From the NCBI RefSeq assembly GCF_019649055.1, contig NW_026570321.1, positions 186,001-250,000 on the forward strand: a stretch of DNA of 64,000 nt. The letters are read 5' to 3'. Under the pieces are notes generated by a model that did no database searches, was not told the DNA's origin, and was given only the letters and a program-made list of their open reading frames with translations. The DNA is from Paramacrobiotus metropolitanus. Its lineage: Eukaryota; Tardigrada; Eutardigrada; Parachela; Macrobiotidae. Both the position numbers and the translations under genes were made by a program. Below, one piece after another: positions 23,029-35,440 of this stretch; position 1 is the first letter of the stretch; the number at the start of each line of letters is the position of its first letter.

Positions 23029-25400
23029 ATGAAGCAGACCGTCGGGAAAATCATGGACGCCATCAATCTGATGCTGCCCAAAGGAAGCGAAGACGCGGTT
23101 CTGCACGACATCATGCAGAGCATCAAACGTCGACTCCACCCTGCCGATGTTGCGCCATCAATCCACCCAGAGCGTTTGGAGAGTGCTTCATCAATTTTCT
23201 CCGACATGTTGCTACAACCGACTCTTCTGCTGGCTGAAAACCGTCCAGGCAAGCATATGCGCTCGTACGAAAATCAGCGACTACATGTAGTAATAACATG
23301 ACGGCTTTCTTCTAGGCGATCGTGATCGTAGTCCTTCACCCGATATGAACGATGCAGCTCTGGAAGCGGTCGGACTCAAGCCGCGAATCCGCCTACTGAC
23401 GTCTGTCATGCGCAATCGTAAGTTTGGTGTGCTTTGAGTTTTTATAAGCGTCTGTTGTTGGAACTAGTTATAGTAAGTTAGAAACTTAAAGATTCTCCAG
23501 GCTCTGTACTGATTACGTAAGGGTGTGTTGCGGGACTCTGGTCTGGCTTCAGTTAAGCCGCAAGCATTTTCGCTGCACTTTGACGGTTTTTACATTCCGC
23601 ACATCTTTATAATATGGATTCGCGTACCGATCACCAGAGACACGGTATACTGTACCTTTTTCCACATGACAAAAGCTTAAGAAAATTGATTGCGTGATGA
23701 TAGTGTTTTTTATTCAAGATTGTACACGAGGTTAACAATGAATATCAAGTTTTCTGTTGGGGACCAATGCAGGGAATGCCTGAAGCCCCTGAACTTTGGT
23801 GTCCAGTACGCGAATCCGAGTTGTTAATGTGTCGGAAATGCGATAAACGTTAAAGTAATTGCAAACACTTCCCTTTCCTTTCGGATGATAAGGTCATTAG
23901 AGAACTGTTGTTATCCGCAAAATAAATAAGTTTAAAGTTACGCTTGTGTTGATAAGTGTTGAGAAGGAGTTTTCGGGTGTGGCGTACTACGGGCATGTCC
24001 CCGAACATAACCCGTAAAGGCAATATGGTGAAATCTTAAAGTGCCTGTTAACTACGTGCAGGATCGGAGAATTGGCAGCCCCTGCAGAATGCCCTGCCTG
24101 GTAGTGGTGATCGCGGAAAGAACATGACCTACGAACATCGGCAGCGTAAGCGTCACACTCAGCGCAGTCGGACGGTCGCTATGCCGGTCGCTTCTCCCCA
24201 CAGTCGAATTGTCGTCAAGCTGCCGCAACCAGAGGCGGCACGCGGTGTTTTGAGTAACGATCCCATTCAGGTGCGCAACGCGGCGAACAGTATCATCGCG
24301 TACCGGTGTCCGCGGTGTCCGCAACAGAAAAGCACCAAGAAGGAAGTGATGATGCATCTGGCGTTTCACGGCATTAGCGGGAAATTTGCTTGTAACGAGT
24401 GCGATTTCGCTACCGACTCCAAGGTGATGTTCTACTATCACGCCATGGCGCATTCCAAGAAAGAGACTGGTCAACCGGGTGCACGAAAGAAGCGAACCAC
24501 ACTGCGCAATCCGTCGGCTGCTGGTAAGCAACACACTATAGTGATGTAATTTGATAACTCGACGCTTTTCCGTTTTCGCAGTCCGGACACTTTCACAATA
24601 TTAGTTCGTGCACCGGACACGAGAGATACGGCATTCGCTGCATTGTTCCGCATTAGAGAACTTGGTAACTTTTTATTAATCAGGTGTACAACTTGCGTAA
24701 AAAACAGTATTTATCGTGTAAATAATTTTTCAAAAGTTGTTTGTCATATGGAAGAACGCGGAGAATACTGTGTCTCTGGTGTCCATCACACGACTCCCTA
24801 TTGTGAATGTGCGTCCTTCGGTCCTTCTCTCAGTTGTAACCACCAGCAGAAGGTAACTGGATGTTTTTGTCGTTTTAATTTATAGATGACCTGTTTTCCA
24901 ATCCAGCCAGTCCCACATCCTCGGCCGCAGAAGAGGGCATCGCGTGCGTCATCCCCAACTGTTCTTTCATGGGTCCGGACCGGCAGTCCATCGCGGAGCA
25001 TCTGCGTAAGGAACACGGCCCGTGGCACCGTGTGCCTCCCTCCATGAAGGTTGCTGCAACGCCGAAACCCCCGATGAAAGGACCCGCCGTGATCTTGACG
25101 GGAGGCCGGAAGAAAGGCGCCAAACGGGGCCCGCGGGTCCGTGCCCGCGCCGTGACCGTGGCCAGCGCGGCCATGTCCAGGCACCAGTGCGTGGAGTGTC
25201 CGGATGCCTTTGGCTCCAAGACGCAGTTGTACCTGCACCGCTGCCGGGCGCATCCGCGCCGCCGCGGTCGCAAGCCGAAGGAACCGAGTGCCCAATCACT
25301 GGCGACGGGGATGCCGCCGCCGTTGGATGTGTCGGTTGCGGAGAGCAGCGAAGTGTGGACGGGTGAAGTGCAGTCGATCGGGGAGATCGAGGTGGAATAA
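23029..25400 (+). CDS. C2H2-type zinc-finger protein B (paralogue of 8511-10044)
   Basis: Exons 23029-23248, 23316-23417, 24062-24523 and 24886-25400 give 432 residues. The first intron appears to use a GC donor (CCAG/GCAAGC), a permitted minor class; the paralogue has GT at the matching place. An N-terminal helix (INLMLPKGSEDAVL) matches protein A. The fingers are CPRC...HLAFH and CNEC...HAMAH, shared with A, plus two that A lacks: CVIPNC...HLRKEH and CVEC...HRCRAH. Between them lies a very basic stretch (GRKKGAKRG, RRRGRKPKE), probably for nuclear entry and nucleic-acid contact. An in-frame acceptor (CAG) lies 11 nt before the ATG, so an upstream non-coding exon is possible. Likely a nuclear DNA- or RNA-binding protein of unknown target. 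Confidence 0.8.
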
Positions 25401-25716
25401 CGGAGCCGGTATGGGGTGGGTGTCCTTGGTGGATTTTTGTTTGGCTATGAGCCGGTTTTACTAAGAGCTGCTAACTGCAGCAGGACAGTCATTTTGCTGG
25501 GTTTTAGTTTGTTTCGTTTTTCATTGTGTAACCCTAAAAAAGAAATAGTGCAGCTGTTTTCCTATGAGTTTCGCACATTGTTCCAAGGTCGTTACCGAAA
25601 ATCCGAGGAATTATTGATTTCTGTTGGACATTTATATATTGCGCCGTATAAGATGAGATGCGCTGGATACGTTTATATTTTTCTGTTGTTCTTGTTGTTT
25701 AGTCTACGAAAATAAT

Positions 25717-25722
25717 AATAAA
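25717..25722 (+). terminator. Candidate poly(A) signal for zinc-finger gene B
   Basis: AATAAA about 320 nt downstream of the stop at 25400, inside an AAT-repeat tract. Confidence 0.4.
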
Positions 25723-26903
25723 GTCTCATTTACATTGGTATTTACTGGCTTACGCAGCATTAACGGCTTGTAAAATCTATACGGCGGAATACAGTTACAG
25801 TATACCGATGAATGGCGTTATTAATTTTCGGGCTCAAAATTTTAATTTACCTGCCCTAGATCGACGCGGCAGTTTTGCTCAGCGAGGATTGCCGCGGAGT
25901 TTATTGCCTTGCGTACATTCTTTTATAATACGAGTATACAGTCGTACATTCTAATGTAAAAATTACAAATTAGTACTTCTACGGTAATATTTCTAAAATA
26001 TCTATACGTGATACAAATCTTCCAATTCTACAGTACATATCAATTCTACAGTAAGCTATTATTCTGTCAATGTGTAATTTTAATCTATGTTTTCCCATGC
26101 AGTCCCCTACGCCGTGTGGTATTTTTAATTGTTAACGGTATCTTATTCTTTCGTACGACAATTACACCCAAAATTATTTCTGCTTGTTATAAGTACAGGT
26201 AAAATGCACTAAGAGAACCGGTTTTCATAGGAAGTGTTTGATGAATCCTTGACATTAGAAAGTTACACAAAAACCTTTGAAGTTATTTCAATCGAACAAT
26301 TCCGCAAAGTAGGAAAAGACGTTAATTTCGTTTGGAGATAGATGACACGCCGAACAATGGGCCAACTGTCCGGCGTTATTCCGGTGAACAATGGCGAGAA
26401 ACGCTCTAAGCCGCCTTTGGGTAATTCATCGCGGTTGATTTTTGGCAGAAGCTGATCGGTTTGTTAACAAGCTGCCGATATATACTGTAATCGAAAATTG
26501 AGAAAACTTTTTTAACGATATCACTGCCGATTTAGTATGATTGTACATGCTTCGTACACAACTACACATATTTCCGCACATTTTCAGCAATTGTTGACGG
26601 GGGTTTAACAAGAAAAACGCTCCCAGCTAGCATATTGTCATGATCGTTAAGTAGTACTACAAACGTTTTAACGTTGTGTGAACATTTCTCATAATCACTT
26701 CATTCTGGCCACGGCGATAAACTAATACAAACACTGTGTTCCTCTCCTCTGGTGTGACTTTTATATTTCACGCCTCAACGATTTATTACAGCAGCGCCGG
26801 AGATCGCGCACACACACTATGCACACAGTATCGTCGCAAATCAGCAGTGTTTTTGTATTATGCCAACAATATATTTTGCGGGTAAATAATTTTCTTCATG
26901 TGA
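25723..26903. other. Intergenic; no gene seen
   Basis: AT-rich, with only short unsupported ORFs. It must hold the promoter and 5' UTR of the transporter gene starting at 26904. Confidence 0.5.
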
Positions 26904-29900
26904 ATGGAGGACACCAAGCATAACCGGGTACATCCGGCGTTGGTGCGCTTTGAGACGATCCCCAGTTTCGACACGGACGAGAGTGCGGAGGGGTCGCCGG
27001 AAAATGTGCCGGTTAAGGTCATCGACGGTACGACATCGCCCATGTCCAACGGGAGTTATGGCGGCGGCACGTCGCCGGTCAGCGCGGTGAATTATAATGT
27101 CGATACGCAGACGCTGAGTCTGCTGGAGCAGACGCAGATCGAGAATGGGGCGGATGAGCGGACGCGGCTGCATCAGCGGCGCCGGTCGGGAGGGGCGCCG
27201 GAAGATGGTCGCGAGACGTGGACCAGTGGGATGGACTTCTTGCTCAGTATTATCGGGTTTGCCGTGGATCTCGCTGCCGTGTGGCGGTTCCCTTATTATG
27301 CCTACAAGAATGGAGGCGGTAAGGGATGTTCACCTTGCACCGCCATATAGTACAATAGTTTGATACGGTGGCGAAATAGTTATGCGTATATGCTCTGAAA
27401 CAATCGAGAATTATGTATGGCAGTGTCAGATTGAACATTCGGTGGAATTATGATTCGGTGATTCACCCATGCGGTGAAATTATACAGTCAGAAAATGTGC
27501 GCATTAAGGTGGTGAGCTGAAGGTCACCGGCTAAGTAATCTTAAATTTCTGGACGATCGAGCGATCTGTCAGAGGGGCAAGCGTACAGATAAATTATAAT
27601 TATAAAATCTGTAGATAAATTATAATTTATAAGTGCCAGCCTTTATTTACGTATTTCTTTTCCAGAATTTTTCTTGTTCAGTAGCCAGTGCACACTTTTG
27701 TTTGCAAATTTCAACTTTCGTTCACTTCGAATTTTGATTTTTGTTTCGTATAATTATAAGAAGTAATCGAATAAGCCAAGGTTGTTATAGAACGTGTTAG
27801 AAACGATGTGAACGCACTGCTGCAGGTAACCGAAAAAAGTAGAAGTTTTACTAGTTTTTTGTGAAGCGTGAACTGATCTGCATTGTGGGATAACCTTCTT
27901 GGAGAACTGCCACTTAACTACGATGGGCTGTTAATATTGTACATTTACACTTTTAGGGCAGAATTGTGCAGTTGAGCCGTGAGGATACAGAGTTATAAAC
28001 TACAGTATATAAGTACCTCCATGACCTACCGTGCTTAGGATCTGGTAAAATAGTTTAATTAACTGTAAAATATGTTTCAGCTGTGTGTGCTTAACTGTGT
28101 GCTGCGCGTACTTAAAAATCGACAGGTATATTATGGTGTTATTCATTTACAAACTATTTCAATAAATTCCTATTATTACTTTACCTAATTTGCTAAAACT
28201 AATACAGAATTAGGATCAGTCTGGACGTGGTAATTATATGCCGTGTTGTTCAAAACATACAAAAGGATGCACAACTGCATACGCCTTTGCCGACTGTTTA
28301 GGTATCTTCCTAATACCATATTTTACGATGTTATTTATTGGAGCAGTGCCCTTATTATATCTGGAATTAATTATCGGACAATACAATCGTCAGGGCCCGG
28401 TCAGTGTGTGGCCATTACTGGTGCCAATATTTCAAGGTGTGTGCAGTACTGTATACAATACTGACTCGTGAATTACAGACATTCGTGCAATTGCAATCGC
28501 CAGGGTTGCTTGTTTTTATTTCTTACAGTTAGAGCGCCAGTTTCGCTGTATTTTATGGTGTAATTAATATTGTTTTACTATTAATATTGTTTTACTTGAA
28601 TGCAGGAATCGGTTTTTGTGCCATATTGGTGTCTTTTTACGTTTCCTTCTATTATAAGTAAGTAATATTGTATTGCTTATAAACTTATGTTTATTCTTTC
28701 TGTCTTTAATAATGTTTTGCTTGATTACAGTAATATATTAGCATGGTCATTCTTCTATTTATTCGCCTCGCTCAACACCGAACTGCCCTGGTCAACGTGC
28801 GGCAACCAGACCTGGGTGACGCCCCTGTGCAATGACAACGACACCGTTCCACATTACGGAAATGCTTCCGTCAGAAATCTTTCCCGTTCACCGGCACAAG
28901 AATATTTCGAGTAAGATTACACTTAAATTAGAAATCTTTTTTAAGAAACAAGTTGACGCCCCACACTTGCGCGCTGATACTTTTTGTGAATTATTATGTC
29001 CGTTATTCTTTTCGTTGTAACCGTTGAACTGAGGCATGCTATTACTTATTTAAAATACGGTATTGTTAAATATATGTATGTACCGCGGTTTTATTACCTG
29101 AATTCATCGTAACTTCTGGTTTCGTATTTTATATGGATTAGGTGTGCGTAAAATCATATTGTTCAAAATTAATTCACTGACTGTAAAGGTTGAGTGCAAT
29201 ACGAAGTATTCGTACATGACATTTTTCTTCTAAGGAATCATGTTCTGGGCCTGCATAGCGAATCCGGCTTCGACAACATCGGCTGGCCCCGATGGCAGCT
29301 GGTACTGTGTCTGGCGTTGACCTATCTGCTCCTCTTCCTGGCCATGTTCAAGGGCGTCAAGAGCAGCGGCAAGGTAGCGTTGACTTGGCCATCATCGGGG
29401 CGTTTTTGGGGGTCGGTTCCTTAAGCGTATGTTCTAGGTAGTGTGGGTCACGGCCATAGCGCCTTACGTTATTTTGCTCATCCTATTCCTACGCGGCATC
29501 TTCCTCCCGGGAGCTCTCACCGGCATCCAGTTCTACATGACGTTTGATTTTAAACGACTGTTGGATGCCCAGGTGCGATATAAGGAGCACGATAGAAATA
29601 TGCGATTTCGTACAATATTACTCGCGTGATTTTCTATGCAGTTAATTAAGTTTTCACAGTTACATAATATACTGTATTGTACTGTACAATAATCTGAGCA
29701 GCGCAGCGATGTGATTAGTCAAGGTTTGTAGATAAGCGGCGATTCGACGATCGGCTGGCCTGCGCCGAATAGTAAAATTAAAATGCATCAAAACGTTTTC
29801 GATTTTTAATGCTCCTGCATAAAATTTGATCATTTTTGCTCGACTTTGAAACTGTATATTGATGCCACGACTTAGGTTAAATGTCTTTTGAAAATATCAC

Positions 29901-32900
29901 ATGTTACATGTTCCGCTTAACGAGTTTGCTTCCTTTATATTAAAAAGCAATGTGCTTTTAATTTAAGCATTTTTAATTTGCTTTTAATGCTTTACCTTCG
30001 CTGGGAATCGGTAGAAAGTTCTCTAGGAGCATCTGTTAAAATGAGGAAAACATTATCGATATTACGCCGGTTGCTTAAATACTCTAAATAATTTTGTAGT
30101 ACGTAACTAGATACAGTAATACCTCTACGCTCTACATACACTCGTCTACGCTCTACATCTGGAGACCTGCTAGCTTGTATATTATGTGTTACTACGCTAC
30201 TGTCTACAGTTGTGGATCGACGCGGCCGTGCAGGTTTTCTATTCGACAGGCGCCGGTTTCGGCGTCCACCTGGCCCTGTCCAGCTACAACCAGTTCCATC
30301 ACAACTCCCAACGCGACTGCCTGATAACGGTGGCCGCCAACGCGGCCGCCAGCCTGTTCTCCGGCTTCGTCGTCTTCACCTACTTGGGCTACATGGCCAA
30401 CAAGCAGAACCTCCTCATCGATCATGTGGCCAAAGCCGGTAAGAAGGCTGACAAGTTGCTAACTTGTTTCTCCTCTTACGTGAACACTTGAGACAATACG
30501 CTCCCTAATTGAAGCCGCCACGGAACATGTCACCAACGGCTGATGGCGACGTTGGGCTAATGAGGCACTCTTTCCCCAAATTGTGAAGTAATCGTGTATA
30601 TAACGCGTAATCACGTTGGGAGATTGACGCGGCGCCCGGCTGTGTATAGTGTATACTGTGCCGGTATACTTCTATGTATAAAATATATGTATATACGGCA
30701 TTGCTGCTGTTGAAGTTTCTATACTGCCTGCAGGCGCTTCGCGGTCGATGCCGACGTGAAATCAATCAGGATAGTTTGGCGGAAAAAACAATGATTTGTG
30801 AAAATTTTTAACGCCTTAAGTGTCAGTGCGGCGGTGTTGGAGACGACAGGCTGGTTGGCACATGAAAAATGTGTTGACAGGTTGTTAGCGCGTTTATTAC
30901 AGTGGATATGCCTAAACGGCGTAATTGTGCAGCGAAGCAGTTTTCTATTTCAGTAGCATAAATTAATATTTCGTACTGTGAAAAATCAAAAACAACGTGG
31001 ATAGCAAACAGTGTTAATTGTGTGGAGAAATAGCTGTAGTGTTCTACGGCTTTCGGAGGGATACCGAAATGAAAATGTTCGAGCACAAAATACAGACACG
31101 GTACAAATCGTAGATGAGTGGCGTTTAGGGTGAGAATCCTATTAACTGACTCGTGTCACTTCCATATCGAAACGCTTTAATTTTACAATTCTTTTTAATT
31201 TTGAGTTTCCGTAAAATTTATTTTTAAGTGCCCAAAGTGTGAAGTAATCGTGTATATAACGCTCAATCATGTTAGTATATTTAATTGTTTTTGCTCAACT
31301 TCGAAAACATATTTTGATCGGGAACGTCCGACCATTTTCCATAAAAACACAACATTCTTTTCTAATTATGTTTGCTACTGCCTAATTAATAAAATATGAA
31401 GCATATTGTGCTAACAGAGAAGGTGAGATCTTTTTTATGATTGTTTGTGCATTTATTATTTTTATGAGGTTTTATGTGCCCCGCACGACTTTTCAAATTT
31501 CGTGCAAAAACAAAATTAATAATTATATTGATTGTTGTAGACCTTTGTATGTTTTAACACGGGATGCCAGTAATAAGTATGTATTGACTATCGTAGTATG
31601 GTGGCACGCTTTGATGCTAAACATTATCGTCTATCAAGTTAAACATGTATTTTATCAAGCCTGTTTTTTATTCTTCTGTATGAGACTTTATGATGACTGT
31701 AATGGTCGCTAATCCCATAACAACCGCGTCTGCTGACCAATATTCCATCGTAATAAATTACTGAAATAAGTGGCATTTAGCAGCGGACAATGCAATCACC
31801 CCCGCGATTACATGCCCATTACTTCCTCATATTTGCTCTGATTAAACAGGTCCCGGGCTGGTTTTTCAAGTCTATCCGGAAGCCATCGCCACGTTGCCGG
31901 GTGCGCCGCTGTGGTCGGTGCTGTTTTTTATCATGTTATTAACGCTCGGGATGGACAGTTCGGTAGGGCACGCTGATACAGTGTATATTGATTCCCTGGT
32001 GAAATATGATTGCATTTGAGTGCAATATGATCAGCAATGTGCGCATTAATAGATGGGCGGCATGGAGGCCATCCTCACCGGCATGCTGGATTATTTCCAT
32101 AATTTCTTCCGTCGCTTCCGCTACGGCCGGGAAGGATTTACGGCATTTGTATGCGGCCTGTCCTTCCTCATCGGTCTAATCAACTGCACACCCGTATGTG
32201 GTCCTACCGGTTTGGCTTTACGTCTGTAATAATTAGTTTCTTTATTAAGGTCATCGGGGAAAGAAACTTGTTCGGTTTAGCCGACAACGTTCTAATCCAG
32301 ATTTACATAATTAAATGGGTACAACTTATAGTAGGATGATATTCCAAATAAGCTCAAACTGTTATAAATTTGATGCATTTTACTTGCATGGTTAACCCTT
32401 TTACATCATTAATATTGAAAGCTGCGGTCTTATTATTGATTTTAGCATCAGAAAATAAAAATCACTCATTAACCGAGAACAGGATAATTTTATTTTCGAA
32501 AATATATGCGCTTTTTAAGTAATTTCTTTTTTGAGTTTCGCATTCATTTTTCCCATAGACGCACAAAAAAACTGGCATAATTTCATCCTATTTTATTATT
32601 AATTTATTACCGTTTTTTACGAGAATTTAATACCGTTGCTTTACATGCTTTTTGGTGAAAGGTGTATATTCCACAAAACGGTTTTCGTGCCCCCAATATT
32701 TAATGAAGCTTGACGTTAAAGCGTCTCCTATGACTGTATACGTTCAGTTTGGTAGAGTAGCGGCTAATACACATGTCGGCAGATTAGCCTTGCCGATAAC
32801 AATAACGCTGTGGGAATTCGCTTAAAAGAGTTCATTTTTTCGTTTCGTTTATACGCAAAACTAGATTTGAGTTGACTTTTCCGTCTTAATTGCGTCGAAA

Positions 32901-33659
32901 CCACAATAATTTTAAGCGCAGAGTGACGGCACACGTAATCATGCAGGCTTCATGGGAAGCGATAGATACAGTATAATCGTGTAAGAATTAGACTGAGCGT
33001 TATACGTAATTAGCACGAAAATTAGCTACTTAATTCCAACTGCTCTATTTGTTAATAAAATACATTACAGGCCGGCATATACACGTTCCAATGGTTCGAC
33101 ACCTTCTCAGCCGGCGTCTCCCTGCTCTTCGTGGCCTTCTTCGAAGCCATCGCCGTCGCGTGGTTCTACGGCATGACGCAGCTGCAGTCCGACATCCAGG
33201 AGATGTTGGGCCGGCCACCGGGATGGTTCTGGCGGGTGTGCTGGAAGATACTGACGCCGGTGTTTCTGCTGGTGGTCATTGTGCTGGCCGCGGCCACTTT
33301 TCCGGCATTGAAATACGATAACTACATCTATCCCGGCTGGGCCACGCCGGCCGGCTGGGTGTTCAGTCTGTCCAGTACGCTGCTCATCCCGGCGGTGGGT
33401 GTGTACAAGGTGGCCCGGACACCGGGGACATGGCGGCAAGTGCGTTGGCGTTCGGGGAAATTTGATAGATGATTGCGTCAGGAATGCGTTAATCGGTTGA
33501 GTGCAGTGATTGCTTTTTTTGCGTTTGTAGAAGATTGCTCTGAACATCTCACCGGCACGTGATCAGCAGGAGATTATTAAGAAGAACTACGTCAAGCGAT
33601 TTAAGGTCAGGCGGGAAGTTTTTTCACGTAAACGTTTTGCAATTGACGCGATTCTGTGA
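26904..33659 (+). CDS. SLC6 sodium/chloride-coupled monoamine-type transporter
   Basis: Twelve-helix plasma-membrane symporter related to dopamine, noradrenaline and octopamine transporters. Exons 26904-27318, 28302-28436, 28606-28657, 28731-28910, 29235-29373, 29438-29572, 30210-30438, 31850-31962, 32053-32193, 33071-33439 and 33531-33659 give 678 residues with matching phases. A polar N-tail of about 105 residues precedes TM1 ([10 protein letters not shown], then [14 protein letters not shown]). The Asp of FAVDL, diagnostic of monoamine carriers, is present. TM3 keeps the substrate-site Tyr (FFYLF), and extracellular loop 2 has a Cys pair and several N-glycosylation sites. TM6 ([16 protein letters not shown]) and TM8 ([12 protein letters not shown]) are conserved. 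The Asn that normally follows DLA in TM1 and binds sodium is Ala. The last exon could be shorter if it is spliced at a GT near 33605. Confidence 0.9.
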
Positions 33660-35440
33660 AGAAATTTTCATACTCGTATGTGAATTAGTTTTGCATGCTG
33701 TAATACATTTTTATAGGTAGTATTATGTATGGTAGTATTATGAAAAAAGCTAAAGCAGCAGTACATACCGACGATGATACCGTACTTAATGGTACTGTTA
33801 AGGACTTCAGATACATGATTTAACGATCAAATACTTTCCGCGTTTTCTTGAAAATCCAGTAATTTCCAGTTTTAAGTGAATGAATACTTTCAGTCTTTGG
33901 TTTGTTACTAGTTTTGGGCGTGCTGTTCTGTGTACAACATCGGTCATACCGGCGTCAATTTGATGTACCTCATTAAAAAATATAGATATATGACGTAATT
34001 ACTACCATCGTAGTGTATTGTGGTTTCATATTGCACGCTTGAATGAATGATTGTTTCTGCAGCGGAAGCACTGGTTTCAAATATGATCACTGAATGCGCG
34101 CTTCACCGCCCGTGATGTTGTGACAAAGCATTCCTGGGATCGGCTAGCCGGAAGTTGTCAGGGAGGATTGTTTGTTTCTGCAACGGGTTTTGTATTGCTA
34201 TAGAACGATATGACGTAGAGCACGGGCTACGAGTGCACACGAAAAAGCGACAGTTTTGTTGTCAGAATTTAACTTTAACGCATTGAATCTTCATTAGACA
34301 GTTTTTGATCTTTTATTCTTCTGTGACAGTATTGTTGCGTAGTTAATAATTTTTAAATCCGCACATTTTTATCATAGTAAAATGTGTCAGGTATAAAGCA
34401 TTGGCGTCTGCTGTCGGCAAAATCAATTTAGCGTAGCGAATGTAGTGAAGTGGCATTTGATCGCATTTAGTCCAGTCAACACTGCGGGGATGCCGCCACA
34501 CTGACAAAATTGTTGGAATATAAAAGTGAAAGCTAATTTTTGTAGCTGGCCGTAAGTGTAAATAGCAGCTCTAATAAAATAACAGTAAACAGATGAATTA
34601 TACAGCAGCTAAAATATATTGACAGTAGTTTTTCGTTTCCTCTAACTATCAGTTGTCAGTCGTCATTGTTACGGCCGATGTTTCTTGCGATAATTTGGTT
34701 CATATATTAGACTAAGTCTAATCCAGCATGAAAATTCACATTATAATATGTTGCGTTGCGTTTAGTGTGCTCTATCTATTTTTACGATCCCGATACGTAA
34801 AACCAAGTAATTTTTTAAAACGTATGTGTATATGTAATTACATTACTTAATCTTAATGTGGTTAACATTCGCGATAAGAAGAACCTTGTTTCGTGTTCGC
34901 TGCATTAGCAGTTGTTGGGAAAAAAACATGTACTACCTGCATTACGCGAAACACGGGTTTTTGCTTACAGTACATATTGTTGGAGCAAAGCATTATCGAG
35001 ATGGCGTTTAATGCTCCTAATGCAACTACTGCAGAGGAACGACCACTATATTATTATTAAGGCTTTGCAATTTTTATTTGCGGGGCAAACGGTGCGGAAA
35101 CATAAAAGTCCACTAATCATATAAACCAGTCAATCAGCATAAAAAACCTGTGCAGTCAGTCTTCGGTTGGTAAAAAGCAATCCAATATCGATTATACAAA
35201 AACAGCATTAAAACACTCCTCCCATCAGAATTACGGAAAACGGGAACAGACACTGTAGCGACAAGGACACCTGATCTCCTTTACAACATAATAATCAACG
35301 ACCGGCACATATATATTCGCTCGGGCCGGGTTGGACAAGCGTGCACACAAATGGACAGAAAGAAAGAAAGCATATTTTTTTACACACAGCAGAGCAGAGA
35401 GAGGCGTTTCCCACGCTCCAACCCGATGGGAACCAGTGTG
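33660..35440. other. Intergenic; no gene seen
   Basis: AT-rich. It includes the convergent 3' ends of the transporter and allatostatin genes. Short ORFs (for example 34912-35124) have no recognisable content. Confidence 0.5.
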
